64,000 nt of DNA. Source: Vagococcus silagei. Lineage in GTDB: Bacteria > Bacillota > Bacilli > Lactobacillales > Vagococcaceae. A program made the translations under genes and the position numbers. The notes beneath the pieces were generated by a model. It had not been told where the DNA came from, did not search any database, and saw only the letters and a program-made list of their open reading frames with translations. The stretch is from contig NZ_SDGV01000002.1 of the NCBI RefSeq assembly GCF_004795745.1, positions 1 to 64,000 on the forward strand. The letters are read 5' to 3'. Below, piece after piece: positions 1-8,913 of this stretch (its first letter is position 1; the number at the start of each line of letters is the position of its first letter).

Positions 1-547
1 AAGATTTCATACTAACATCATAGTACATTAACTTATCATGATTCACAGTGTCAAAATAAGCTTTCATATCAATATCTACAACATATTTGTATCCTTGTTC
101 GTAATACGCTTTAGCTTGTATGATAGCCATTTGAGCACTACGTTTTGGACGAAATCCAAAACTGTTATTGGAGAACTCAGATTCAAATATGGGTTGTAGT
201 ACTTGATTAATCGCTTGTTGAATCATTCGGTCGACAACCGTAGGTATTCCCAACTTTCGAACACCACCTGTTGGTTTAGGTATCTCTACCCTTAAGACAG
301 GTTGTGGCTTATACTTTCCCGTTCTAAGTTGAGTTAATAACACCTCACGGTTTTCTCTCAAGTAGGGAAGTAGCTGGTCATACGTCATACCATCAATTCC
401 AGCTGCTCCTTTATTTCTGACTACTTGGAGATATGCTTGGTTGAGATTACTTCTCGAGATAATTTTCTCAAACAAATCTACACCATCTTGATTGTTTTGT
501 TCACCATGAAAAGCACTACACGCTCTATCATATCTTTCATGTTCCAC
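1..547 (-). CDS. ltrA: Group II intron reverse transcriptase/maturase, N-terminal part (3' end beyond window)
   Basis: The minus-strand translation reads YDRACSAFHGEQ...FEKIISRSNL, then AGIDGMTYDQLLPYL, GGVRKLGIPTVVDRMIQQAI and FGFRPKRSAQMAI, ending in KYVVDIDMKAYFDTVNHDKL. These are RT blocks 0-3 of LtrA-type maturases; the aspartate of VDIDMKAYFD belongs to the palm active site. The YxDD block, maturase and any endonuclease domains lie past the left edge. The start is doubtful. A GTG at 598 has an excellent Shine-Dalgarno (AGGAGGTG), but its reading frame meets TAA at codon 10 (569-571) and then continues in the same frame into the RT. The next start is the GTG at 547 behind AAAGG. The protein therefore either starts at 547 or the gene carries a nonsense mutation. 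It would splice and mobilise the intron that contains it. Confidence 0.8.
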   Translation of the reverse strand, partial: MEHERYDRACSAFHGEQNNQDGVDLFEKIISRSNLNQAYLQVVRNKGAAGIDGMTYDQLLPYLRENREVLLTQLRTGKYKPQPVLRVEIPKPTGGVRKLGIPTVVDRMIQQAINQVLQPIFESEFSNNSFGFRPKRSAQMAIIQAKAYYEQGYKYVVDIDMKAYFDTVNHDKLMYYDVSMKS

Positions 548-1041
548 ATTATCCTTTTGACAGTAGCTTTATTTAACTGTTTTCTGTGATTTCTGCACTT
601 TTCACACCTCCTAAAATTTTCAAGATTACTATTGTTCAATCCTTCATAGTTATCAGTCTAACTACTACTATGACGTCGGCTGACTTCTTTCGATTCATCT
701 AAATGTCACCACTTAAATTGTACTTTGGCTTGTTTTTTTTTTTATTCAACTTGCACTTGTACCCTCGAAAGACCTCCCCCGGTAAGAGATATAACTTTCA
801 TTCCATGTAACTGTTAGATTTACTGTATAGGTTTCGGGCAATATTGGACTTTGTTTTGTTTAGCAAACTTATCCAACCTAATCCAGCCTTGTATCTAATT
901 TCTGTTCGTCAGTTCGGAATTTTGCGTCGAGCTTCCTTCAGTCACTGCCTTACGGCAGACACCTTGCTTTTCGCTAACAGTTCCTATTGCCAAGCCTGTA
1001 GTGAACTTTCATCACCTAGTTATATCCCATGCGGGGCACAC
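1..1041 (-). mobile_element. Group II intron, 5' part (runs off the left edge)
   Basis: Read on the minus strand, the intron appears to begin at 1041 with GTGTGCCCCGC, the GUGYG-type 5' end of group II introns. About 440 nt of structured, non-coding sequence follow, then an intron-encoded reverse transcriptase that leaves the window at position 1. The 5' splice site lies immediately after the T-run of a perfect hairpin (1050-1083). Insertion behind intrinsic terminators is the known habit of bacterial class C (IIC) introns, and the RT sequence looks compatible with class C. The 3' half (rest of the RT, domains V and VI, 3' exon) is outside the window, so class and intactness are inferred. Confidence 0.75.
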
Positions 1042-1042
1042 T

Positions 1043-1083
1043 AAAAAAACCACGGACTTTATCTTTAAAGATAAAGTCCGTGG
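1043..1083 (-). terminator. Intrinsic terminator of the tail/lysis operon; intron target
   Basis: A perfect 34-nt palindrome (1050-1083; 17-bp arms CCACGGACTTTATCTTT) is followed on the minus strand by seven T residues. It ends transcription of the phage-tail operon after the M23 peptidase gene. The group II intron begins one or two bases past the T-run. Confidence 0.9.
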
Positions 1084-1116
1084 GAATATAAACTAAAACA
1101 TATTTATTTTTTTATG

Positions 1117-1857
1117 TTACTTATTTACACAATTAAGATGTTTAGAAATTACGACTTCATAATTTAATTTATTTGTTTCTAAATAATCAATTATTTTATT
1201 TTTCCAAACAGATTTTTGAGGAAAAGTTCCAATTTGGATATTAACATTTCCATCTAATTTATCAATAATTTTAAAGTCCATTCCCTCTTTTCTTAACCAT
1301 GCTTCAACATTTTTCTTCGATTGACCATTCTTTGAATAGCCACCTGTTACTACATAATGTAAATTTCCTGTATCTGGTACCACTGGCCCCACTCCTTTAT
1401 CTTCTTGAATAATTTTAATTGGATTCAACCACGTTCCATTATCAATGTCCCATGAAGCTTGCGCTTTTTTCCAATCAGATTTTGTCATTCCTAAATGCAG
1501 ATGATATGTACTTCGAGTTCCAATCTGCTGTCCTTTCATGACTCTTTGACCAACTTTAACTTGAATATTTGAAGTACTGTGTCCAAATTCTTGATAAATT
1601 ATATTCATTCCATCAGAATTTTTTATTACAATTACAGTTCCTAATGCTTCATATCCACTCGGCGCCCAATTCGCATAAATAATTTCTCCATCACATACTG
1701 CAAATAATCGAGTATCCGGGTATTTCGCAGACCCAAAATCAAAGCCATCATGAAAAAAACCTCGACCTCTTGGAACCTTTGTATTACCGAATTGTTGACC
1801 TTCTTCATAATATCCTAAATATGGTTTTACATTTGGCCAATTCCAATTTCTTCCCAT
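1117..1857 (-). CDS. M23 (LytM-type) peptidoglycan endopeptidase, last gene of the tail locus
   Basis: Residues about 35-130 form a zinc M23 peptidase domain with HDGFD (H36, D40) and HLHLG (H119, H121), the HxxxD/HxH metal ligands of LytM-like glycyl or DD-endopeptidases. VKVGQRVMKGQQIG is the usual strand before the HxH. A region of about 75 residues from LHYVVTGGYSK (~167) looks SPOR-like and may bind glycan; that is inference. There is no signal peptide, so export through the upstream holin is expected. The start ATG has AGGAGG at good spacing. It is the final gene of the operon, just before the terminator at 1043-1083. It probably acts with the amidase at 2087-3136 to lyse the producing cell. 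Confidence 0.85.
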   Translation of the reverse strand: MGRNWNWPNVKPYLGYYEEGQQFGNTKVPRGRGFFHDGFDFGSAKYPDTRLFAVCDGEIIYANWAPSGYEALGTVIVIKNSDGMNIIYQEFGHSTSNIQVKVGQRVMKGQQIGTRSTYHLHLGMTKSDWKKAQASWDIDNGTWLNPIKIIQEDKGVGPVVPDTGNLHYVVTGGYSKNGQSKKNVEAWLRKEGMDFKIIDKLDGNVNIQIGTFPQKSVWKNKIIDYLETNKLNYEVVISKHLNCVNK

Positions 1858-2086
1858 TTTGAATTCCTCCTAATCCTAAAAGAATAAACAATCTTATCCT
1901 TTCATACTATAATTTTTTTAAGCCTAATTGCTTCCTACAAAAAAATATATTATCTGATCTAAGGCTACGCTAACCATTAGATACTTTATATTTCACATGT
2001 AAATTTATTTCTAATATTTACTTTTTCTATTCATCTCTATTCAATTCTTCTTATTACAAAAATAGTCTATACATGACTTTTACTCA

Positions 2087-3136
2087 TTATTTTAATTCAG
2101 ATGTAAATTCTGCATTAATATAACCGCACCATTTTCCTTTAACGTTATAGAGTGAATAATACGTAAATCCATTTTGATGGAAATATTTCCCTGTTACTTT
2201 AAATACTTGACATGCAGCATCAATTCCCTTTTTCCACCTCGTCCAATTAAAATCTGAATAAATATCACAATCTTTTGTATGAATCATGATATGTTTACTT
2301 TCTTTAAACCATTGTCCTTGGGGTTGTAGATAGAGATTGAAATTATTTTGTGAAACTTCCGTCGTATAACTTTTGTTAATATACCCTTCCCAACTATTGT
2401 TATCGTTATAAAGGGAATAATAAATTTGACCATTTTCATGTTCATATTTTCCAGTTACATTGAATTGTTTACGTCCAACATCTTCTCCATTTTGACGAAA
2501 TTTCCATTTGAAATCACTATAAATATGAGCATCTTTACTATTAACAATCACTCTCTTATACTCATTCATCCATGGACCTTGCGGTGTGTCTCTTTTTACT
2601 GGTCGAACAGGTTTAAGCTCTGCTCCGTCCATAAATTTTTTGATTTCTTTAATAAAATAATCTTTAACCGCATTCATAGATTTACCATGCAAATCCCAAG
2701 AGCGATGGGGACAAGCTGTTGGAGAAAATTCTCTGTGCAATCGAACCGTATCTCGATTAGCTGATAATCCATAAAACAATAAATCTTCAGCTGCTTGTTT
2801 AAACACAACTTGTTCGTTTGCCAAAAAATCTGTCGTAGACGCTCCATAAGATTGACACACTTCATAACCAATATAATTCGCATTACCATCTGTATTAGCT
2901 GTATGCCACGCCATATTAAATGTATCCTCAGTTCTCACAATCGTAAATCTATCAATATAATAATGGACAAATCCATTGGCTAATTGAGTATTATTCATGT
3001 TACCTAACGCTCCTAAATAAGACTTTGCTGTTGCATAAACTGATCCAGCATCGTTATGAATAACCACTCCTTTGACATTGCCTTGCCTCTTGCCAGCAAC
3101 TCCATGACAAACGGATTTATTAATCACTTCAACCAT
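2087..3136 (-). CDS. Endolysin: N-acetylmuramoyl-L-alanine amidase (Amidase_2) with two wall-binding repeats
   Basis: The N-terminal ~165 residues are an Amidase_2 (T7-lysozyme/PGRP-like) domain with zinc ligands H27, H134 and C142 (VIHNDA; LHREFSPTACPHR). It would cut the amide bond between N-acetylmuramate and L-alanine. The C-terminus has two related modules of ~70 residues (about 190-262 and 275-349), each with a DxxIYSDF..W core and ending in YYSLYN...W.GYIN. These resemble SH3-like/GW wall-binding repeats. There is no signal peptide, as usual for a holin-dependent endolysin. Gene order holin - amidase - M23 makes a lysis cassette. At 349 residues it is a normal length for modular Gram-positive endolysins. 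Confidence 0.9.
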   Translation of the reverse strand: MVEVINKSVCHGVAGKRQGNVKGVVIHNDAGSVYATAKSYLGALGNMNNTQLANGFVHYYIDRFTIVRTEDTFNMAWHTANTDGNANYIGYEVCQSYGASTTDFLANEQVVFKQAAEDLLFYGLSANRDTVRLHREFSPTACPHRSWDLHGKSMNAVKDYFIKEIKKFMDGAELKPVRPVKRDTPQGPWMNEYKRVIVNSKDAHIYSDFKWKFRQNGEDVGRKQFNVTGKYEHENGQIYYSLYNDNNSWEGYINKSYTTEVSQNNFNLYLQPQGQWFKESKHIMIHTKDCDIYSDFNWTRWKKGIDAACQVFKVTGKYFHQNGFTYYSLYNVKGKWCGYINAEFTSELK

Positions 3137-3155
3137 TGACTCTCACCCCATTGGA

Positions 3156-3491
3156 TTAGTTATCATTCAAAACATCTTCTATGTTTTTATTCATTTCAGA
3201 TACTGCTGATTCAATAAATGCTTTTAATTCAGTTTCAGTAAGTCTAATTCCATATTCGTTTAATAGTTCAACTGACATGGTTTTAGCAGCTTTATACTTA
3301 TCTGAAATATTTTCGATTGTGGCAATTTGTTCAACAGCTTTCACTGCGATTCCGACTTGTTCTTGTTTCTTTTCCATTAGACTAACAACACCTTTATTTT
3401 TCAAAAAGGTAGTCACTTGTTTTGTTCCAAATCCTAAGATACTAATTAAGATTGCTGCCATTAAATTTAATACTGCTGTTTGAATGTCCAT
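3156..3491 (-). CDS. Phage holin, LL-H family
   Basis: This 111-residue protein has one hydrophobic segment at about residues 6-28 (VLNLMAAILISILGFGTKQV) followed by a long charged helical cytoplasmic tail. That is the arrangement of the phage_holin_6_1 (phage LL-H) family. It would form the membrane lesion that lets the amidase and M23 peptidase reach the wall. It lies 19 bp before the amidase gene and 13 bp after a coiled-coil membrane protein. SD GAAGGA precedes the ATG. Confidence 0.8.
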   Translation of the reverse strand: MDIQTAVLNLMAAILISILGFGTKQVTTFLKNKGVVSLMEKKQEQVGIAVKAVEQIATIENISDKYKAAKTMSVELLNEYGIRLTETELKAFIESAVSEMNKNIEDVLNDN

Positions 3492-3504
3492 ATTTATCCT
3501 TCTT

Positions 3505-3849
3505 TCAAATTAGTTTTAAAATTATATCGATCACAACATACACTAATCCGCCACTACCGAAAATTGCAAAGCCAATTTTAAAAGCTGAATTAATTTTTAT
3601 TTTGGTTAATTCATGGTGTCGTTGATCTGATTGGTCATTTCTTTGCAACACTGCACTTAAAATTTGCGTGTTCTGTTCTGATTGACGTGTATTTTGTTCC
3701 CTTAAAAATCGATTTGATTCATCTACTCTAAGTAAGCTCTCACTTATCGATTTATTCATCGTTTTTATTTCACTTTTAATATCTGAAATTTCATCAGTGT
3801 GAGCTTTTAACATTTTGTCATGCTCATCAACTCGTTTCTCTAATTCCAT
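3505..3849 (-). CDS. XhlA-like coiled-coil membrane protein of the lysis module
   Basis: Residues 1-~85 are a charged, heptad-like coiled coil (MELEKRVDEHDKMLKAHTDE...). A single C-terminal transmembrane segment (about 90-112, IGFAIFGSGGLVYVVIDIIL) anchors it. This matches the topology of XhlA/haemolysin-type phage lysis accessory proteins, which cooperate with holins in Bacillus PBSX-like elements. Assignment rests on topology and position before the holin; I do not see a diagnostic motif. Confidence 0.65.
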   Translation of the reverse strand: MELEKRVDEHDKMLKAHTDEISDIKSEIKTMNKSISESLLRVDESNRFLREQNTRQSEQNTQILSAVLQRNDQSDQRHHELTKIKINSAFKIGFAIFGSGGLVYVVIDIILKLI

Positions 3850-3963
3850 CCTTTCTCACCCTTAAATCAAAAGTATCTGAAAATGACCAGATACTTTACT
3901 TCTTTCTTAAATACATATCTCCCCGATTTATTAAATCCTGTTTTTAATAATTAATGGATTGAT

Positions 3964-4212
3964 TTATTTCTCCATGGCAATATCTTTAACAAATTGATCT
4001 TCAATTTTCCAAACTTTTTCTTGAAATTCTTTAATTTGTTTTCTACATTGTTCTTTATTTTTAGAATATGCATCCTGATTATAAATTGTTTGATTTACAG
4101 TTGTACTATCCATATTTTCTGCTGAAACATCAGCATACAGATTAACAATTACTTCGTTCTCTATTTTTATATCTGCTGCTAGTCTTGTTGTTTGTTTTAT
4201 ATATAATGACAT
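3964..4212 (-). CDS. Small phage protein of unknown function
   Basis: An 82-residue protein with a strong SD (AGGAGG) starting one base after the end of the preceding DUF1617-like gene. The N-terminal half is predicted β-rich (LYIKQTTRLAADIKIENEVIVNLYADV) and the C-terminal half helical and charged. Proteins of this size sit between the tail-tip gene and lysis genes in many siphophages, but I recognise no family. Confidence 0.6.
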   Translation of the reverse strand: MSLYIKQTTRLAADIKIENEVIVNLYADVSAENMDSTTVNQTIYNQDAYSKNKEQCRKQIKEFQEKVWKIEDQFVKDIAMEK

Positions 4213-4213
4213 C

Positions 4214-4630
4214 TTAATTTCCTCCTAATTTTTCTAATTCAGTCAATAACTCATCAAAAATAAGTAAGTCGTTTCCCTTTAATTCTGCATTATTATTTTC
4301 AATTGCTTCAATTAAATTACTCATATACGGTTCAAACTCCGTTAAATCAATCACGACTTCTTCATTTTTTAAAATCATCATTTCTTTGCCTGCTTTATAT
4401 GCATCTTCTGCTCTAAAGTTATAAGTTGTTGGGTCGATAAGCTGACCATCTTCATCTTTTACACCATACTCATTTACAATTTTATATTCGTCTTCTGCAT
4501 ACTCTTGTCGTTTTGCTTCAACCAACTTCATAAATTTAGCAACAGCTCGCGCATGCTTTCCTTTTGCTGATACTACATTAAAAAATTGAGTAAAATTTAA
4601 TACTTGTAAATTTGTTATTGTTAATTTCAT
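4214..4630 (-). CDS. DUF1617-like phage structural/accessory protein
   Basis: The 138-residue protein begins MKLTITNLQVLNF and contains FRAEDAYKAGKEMMILKNEEVVIDL, features I associate with DUF1617 proteins found directly behind tail-fibre genes in Lactobacillales phages. Function is unknown. It is separated from the tail-tip gene by 14 bp with a good SD (GGAGG) and is followed one base later by the 82-residue gene, so these are translated as part of one operon. Confidence 0.6.
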   Translation of the reverse strand: MKLTITNLQVLNFTQFFNVVSAKGKHARAVAKFMKLVEAKRQEYAEDEYKIVNEYGVKDEDGQLIDPTTYNFRAEDAYKAGKEMMILKNEEVVIDLTEFEPYMSNLIEAIENNNAELKGNDLLIFDELLTELEKLGGN

Positions 4631-4644
4631 TTGTTTTCCTCCAG

Positions 4645-7600
4645 TTATTTAAATCCATGCCAATTAGATTTGTGTCTAAATGCAAGAGTACCCCAATCAC
4701 CAAAAAAGATACCACAGTTATTTGCTGTATTTCTAATAGCCAAACCACCTTCATTGTTTAAATGTAATCGTTCAACAAACATTACTGAATTTTGAGAATA
4801 GTTTGTTGTACCAAATTTTTGTAATCTTAAAATTGAATTTGGATTAACATCAATATGTCCTGTATTTCCGTGAATGGTAATAGCAGGATTATACACATTA
4901 CCTTGATTATTATCTCCCTGGAAACCTAAATCCAATTGATAGTTTCGTTTAGCCCATAAAACAATTCCGGCAGTTGAATCTGACATTGACCCTACCCAAT
5001 TTCCACCATTCCAAATTTGAATCCCATCTGGAAGATATTTTGACGAAACTGATCCATTATTTCGATAAGAAACTAGACCTTCACTTGTAATTTGAACAGA
5101 ATTATTTACGCCATTCCATGCAGACCTAACAAATTGAGTCATATTTCCAACTAATGAATTGACATTTATATTTATAACATTCAAGTTGGCACCATTAAAA
5201 GTACCAGCTGAAATTTTTGAAGCATCTAAAGTATCGATCATCGCCGATTTTATCGTCGCATTAGCAATATAAGTTGTCTGAGGTGTAATCATAACTTTAT
5301 TTCCTTGAACGTCAAATATTTGTCGATTCGCATCTAGATTAATCTGCGACATGATCTTACCTTTTTCAACAACACGCATATTGATATCTTTAATTGTTTG
5401 TGTAAATTGTGTTTGCGTGGCACCCGCTTTTTTTATTGTATTTTGAATTAAGTTGGACATCTGAACTTGTTCTGATTTAATACCCGTAAGATCGTTTGTT
5501 GTTGTTTGACGGAAACCTTCAAATGTTTGTACAAATTGAGTAAATTCAGTTTGTGTTATTGGAATTCCTCCATGTGACCATGGCGATGCTACCTTACCAG
5601 CTTCAAGTTGTGGAGCAGCAAAAAATACTTTCGTTTCATCATTAATATTAGATGGCTCAAATCTAAGTGCTGCAGAATTACTCTTTATTTTATCTAGATT
5701 GGCAAACTTAAAGTATGTTTGTATCCGGACCCAACCATCTTTTTCAAACACATTGTGTGTGTATGCACTTGCATCAATATGATATTTATTCGAATTATCA
5801 AGCTGACATAAGAAACTCATCTTAACCACACCAGGTGACTCTACTTTAATGTACTGACTAAAAGTGTACCAATCAGCTTCATTAACGAACTGCCTATGGT
5901 TTAAAAGTCTTGCTTTAGGCGCTCTCCATACATTCTTAGTTGAATATACGTCAGTCCCTCGATATTTATCTGGTTCTTTGATCATTGGACCAATATCATT
6001 AATCCAAGCTTCGCCAGTCATAGATGAAGCATCTATTAAGATATTAGTAGGAATTTGGTCAATACCATCAAGTCTATTCTGTGTTTTGCTCATTTCAACT
6101 TCAAATCGATCTGACTCTAATCTAAGCTTTCCTATTTCTGTTTCGTTATTGGTTACTTTTTGAGATTGTAATTGTATTAAATTATCAAGTTGAGTGAATT
6201 GAGTTTGAGTAGTAATTTCATTCTGTGAAACACAATATGGAGTTGCTTTACTACCATATTCAAGCTTTCGTTTGTAAACTGTAATCGTACTCCCAACTGG
6301 TGTTTCAGTATATCCTCCTGAATACATTCGAATTGTAAAATCCTTTGTATCTTTTCCTAAAGTAAATGTCCATGAAAAATAACCATTCTTTTCTATTTCT
6401 ACGGTTGTATTAGCAGGATTTTTAGATGTTGTCCTATCATAAACACGTAAAGAAAAACGTTTATTATCAGAAGGAATAATATTTTTTACATAACCACTAA
6501 TTGTATAAGTTTTATCACTTTCTGGTATGGTAGCAATTATTTGATTGTTAAAGCCATTAATGGCTTTAGGATATACAATTTCATTTGTTGAATCAGAAAG
6601 TAAGTTTTGATTTTCATAACTTAAACTATCCATTTTTTCAACAGTATTTTGAATTATTCCAGATAGCTGTACTTGCTCAGATTTAAGCCCTACAAGTTCA
6701 TTCTCAGCTGTAGATTTAAAACCTTGGTAATTTTGTTCGAATGTAGTGAATTCAGATAAATCAAGTAAATCTTCTGATGCTGGTGACCAATCCGTTGGAA
6801 CATTTCCGTTTTCAAGTTTGAATTTTGTTAACACAACCTCTTTCGAATTAAATGGAACTGTCACTTTGAAGTATTTCATTTGATCTGTAATGATAAATTT
6901 AGATGTAGTTCTATTACCTTCAATTTTTTTATGGACAACACGAGTAATAAAATTTTTGTCTATATCATATACAGAAATGTTATGTGAACCGTTAACATTT
7001 TGTTGTTGCTCATCTATGAATATTTGAAAAATGTATTCCCCTGGATTGACTGAAATATATTCTACAGTAGTTGAGTCTTGCGGACTATGTTGAAACTTTC
7101 CTGATGAATCTACCCATCCTTTTTCCCATTTTGTTAACGGAAATCTATTTACACTACCTATTTCCATCTCGTCAATTTGCTTCTGGGTCTTACTCACTGA
7201 ACTCTTAATTCCCTCACTATCAGCTTTAAGATTAAGTAACTCTACTTGCTGCTTCTCCACTTTACTAGAAGTTAACTTCACTTTTTCGTTCGTTTTAATT
7301 ATCTCAGTTTGATTACCCTCACCAAGTAGATGAGCCTTTATTGCTTGTTCCCTAGCCGCTTTAGCAACTTCATCTGAGTTAAAAGCTACTTTCTTAGCCT
7401 CATCTGCTTTTGATAGTGCATTTTCTGCTTCTTTTTTGGCTGCATCACTCTTTTTAGAACTTAAAGACGACTGTTCAAAAGCTTTATTTGCTGAGGAAAC
7501 TGCTTTATCAATTTCTTTTATCGAAGTTTCAACTTCTTGTTCAATATTTTTAATTTGTTTTTTGATATCTTCTCCAAACGCATCATCAATTTCAACAACC

Positions 7601-8913
7601 CATTTTTCGCCATCCCAAATTTTTAATACAATACGTCCATCTTCTTGACGATGAAACCAAACGTCATCTTTTTTCTTATTTTGTGGCTCAGACACTCCAA
7701 ATGTAATCCCATTTCCATTGTTATTTACAATTGTCACGTTATTCTGTAAATTCTCAATTTTTTCTTCTGTTAATTGAACGGAGTTTTTGATTGCTTTTAA
7801 TTCATTTGCTCGTGAATCAATTATTTTGTCACCAATATTTAAAATAGATAATTGATTATCTAAAAGATTACGTTCAATACTAAAAATTCGAGTTAAGTAT
7901 TTGATATCCAAATCTTTTCGTTTAACGGCAACGGTATCGCCTTTATTAAAAGAACGACTCATTTTAGCAACTGTCGTTTTAAATTGAACTTTTGGGCGGT
8001 TAATTTCTACAAGCAAGTTATAACTTGCTTGTAGTAAATCTTTTGGATCAGTAATATCTTCAAATGACTGAAGTAAAATTCTTGGTTTATTTCCGTCATG
8101 ACCATAAATTTGAGTAGCCATTGGATCAATTAAAAGATTACTTCCTTTTGGTTTGTCTAATGGATTTCCATTTTCCTTCCGCCATTCAATCTCAGAAAAA
8201 GTGATTTTTTCATCATATCCACCTGATAATTCTCCAGTATCACTATCTGTTTTTTCTTTACTTTTTCCACGTCCTAGAACAGCTGTATAAATATCTACTT
8301 CAGAGTACTCTTTCTCAATAGAAATCGCATTTGAGCCATATGAAATAACGTGAGGAGTTAATTCACCTTGCTTAACATAAGCATTTAAGTATTCATCTGT
8401 CACTTGTCTGCTGTCTATTGCGATATTAAAATCAAACTCTACTTGATAACTCGCAGATATTTTACTTAAACATTCCTGAATTGTTAAATATGAAAAAGAA
8501 AGCGAAATATTTGGTAATGTATCATCAACATATCGAACACTAATTCCTGTATCTTTTAATAAATATTTTAGAACATTTGAAAAAGATATATTTTTAGGAT
8601 GATATTCTTCAATTATTTTAATATCTTTTAGTCTGTCTAATGATGATTGGACACCACTAATTTCAATCGATTCATTTGTTGTTTGATGAGATACAAAACG
8701 AAATAATTTATAACTATCAAGGCTCTCATTTTTCGTTACAATATAACTTGATTTTTCAATTAAATGGAGCATATCTTTTGATAGTCTTACTGATAAAGAA
8801 ATTGTTTCAAGAACATTAATACCTTCTTTTACCTGTGCGGAAAACAACTCAGTTTTGTTGAAGTTATGAATGATTTCTTTATTTTGATTTAATAAAATTA
8901 TTTTTGATTTCAT
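4645..8913 (-). CDS. Tail-tip protein: prophage endopeptidase tail (Tal) domain fused to a long receptor-binding region
   Basis: At 1422 residues this is the largest protein of the locus. Residues 1-~380 are the gp27-like/prophage endopeptidase tail domain that closes the tail tube next to Dit. Residues ~380-590 include GITFGVSEPQ..DDVWFHRQEDG, often seen in phage tail fibres, and an Ala/Lys-rich coiled coil. Three β-sandwich, CBM-like modules follow at about 590-708, 768-892 and 954-1110, each ending in a W/Y-rich strand (PTDWSPASED, ATPYC, ASPWSHGG) and separated by related coiled coils (GLKSEQVQLSGIIQNT / GIKSEQVQMSNLIQNT). The last ~230 residues are Gly/Asn-rich and β-rich, a likely receptor-binding tip. 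It overlaps the Dit gene by 4 bp (ATGA), indicating coupled translation. It should determine target specificity. Confidence 0.85.
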   Translation of the reverse strand: MKSKIILLNQNKEIIHNFNKTELFSAQVKEGINVLETISLSVRLSKDMLHLIEKSSYIVTKNESLDSYKLFRFVSHQTTNESIEISGVQSSLDRLKDIKIIEEYHPKNISFSNVLKYLLKDTGISVRYVDDTLPNISLSFSYLTIQECLSKISASYQVEFDFNIAIDSRQVTDEYLNAYVKQGELTPHVISYGSNAISIEKEYSEVDIYTAVLGRGKSKEKTDSDTGELSGGYDEKITFSEIEWRKENGNPLDKPKGSNLLIDPMATQIYGHDGNKPRILLQSFEDITDPKDLLQASYNLLVEINRPKVQFKTTVAKMSRSFNKGDTVAVKRKDLDIKYLTRIFSIERNLLDNQLSILNIGDKIIDSRANELKAIKNSVQLTEEKIENLQNNVTIVNNNGNGITFGVSEPQNKKKDDVWFHRQEDGRIVLKIWDGEKWVVEIDDAFGEDIKKQIKNIEQEVETSIKEIDKAVSSANKAFEQSSLSSKKSDAAKKEAENALSKADEAKKVAFNSDEVAKAAREQAIKAHLLGEGNQTEIIKTNEKVKLTSSKVEKQQVELLNLKADSEGIKSSVSKTQKQIDEMEIGSVNRFPLTKWEKGWVDSSGKFQHSPQDSTTVEYISVNPGEYIFQIFIDEQQQNVNGSHNISVYDIDKNFITRVVHKKIEGNRTTSKFIITDQMKYFKVTVPFNSKEVVLTKFKLENGNVPTDWSPASEDLLDLSEFTTFEQNYQGFKSTAENELVGLKSEQVQLSGIIQNTVEKMDSLSYENQNLLSDSTNEIVYPKAINGFNNQIIATIPESDKTYTISGYVKNIIPSDNKRFSLRVYDRTTSKNPANTTVEIEKNGYFSWTFTLGKDTKDFTIRMYSGGYTETPVGSTITVYKRKLEYGSKATPYCVSQNEITTQTQFTQLDNLIQLQSQKVTNNETEIGKLRLESDRFEVEMSKTQNRLDGIDQIPTNILIDASSMTGEAWINDIGPMIKEPDKYRGTDVYSTKNVWRAPKARLLNHRQFVNEADWYTFSQYIKVESPGVVKMSFLCQLDNSNKYHIDASAYTHNVFEKDGWVRIQTYFKFANLDKIKSNSAALRFEPSNINDETKVFFAAPQLEAGKVASPWSHGGIPITQTEFTQFVQTFEGFRQTTTNDLTGIKSEQVQMSNLIQNTIKKAGATQTQFTQTIKDINMRVVEKGKIMSQINLDANRQIFDVQGNKVMITPQTTYIANATIKSAMIDTLDASKISAGTFNGANLNVININVNSLVGNMTQFVRSAWNGVNNSVQITSEGLVSYRNNGSVSSKYLPDGIQIWNGGNWVGSMSDSTAGIVLWAKRNYQLDLGFQGDNNQGNVYNPAITIHGNTGHIDVNPNSILRLQKFGTTNYSQNSVMFVERLHLNNEGGLAIRNTANNCGIFFGDWGTLAFRHKSNWHGFK

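Noticed and set aside
844-1044. Plus-strand frame of 66 codons in the intron region
   Set aside because: It is antisense to the group II intron 5' RNA, has no ribosome site, and crosses the splice site.
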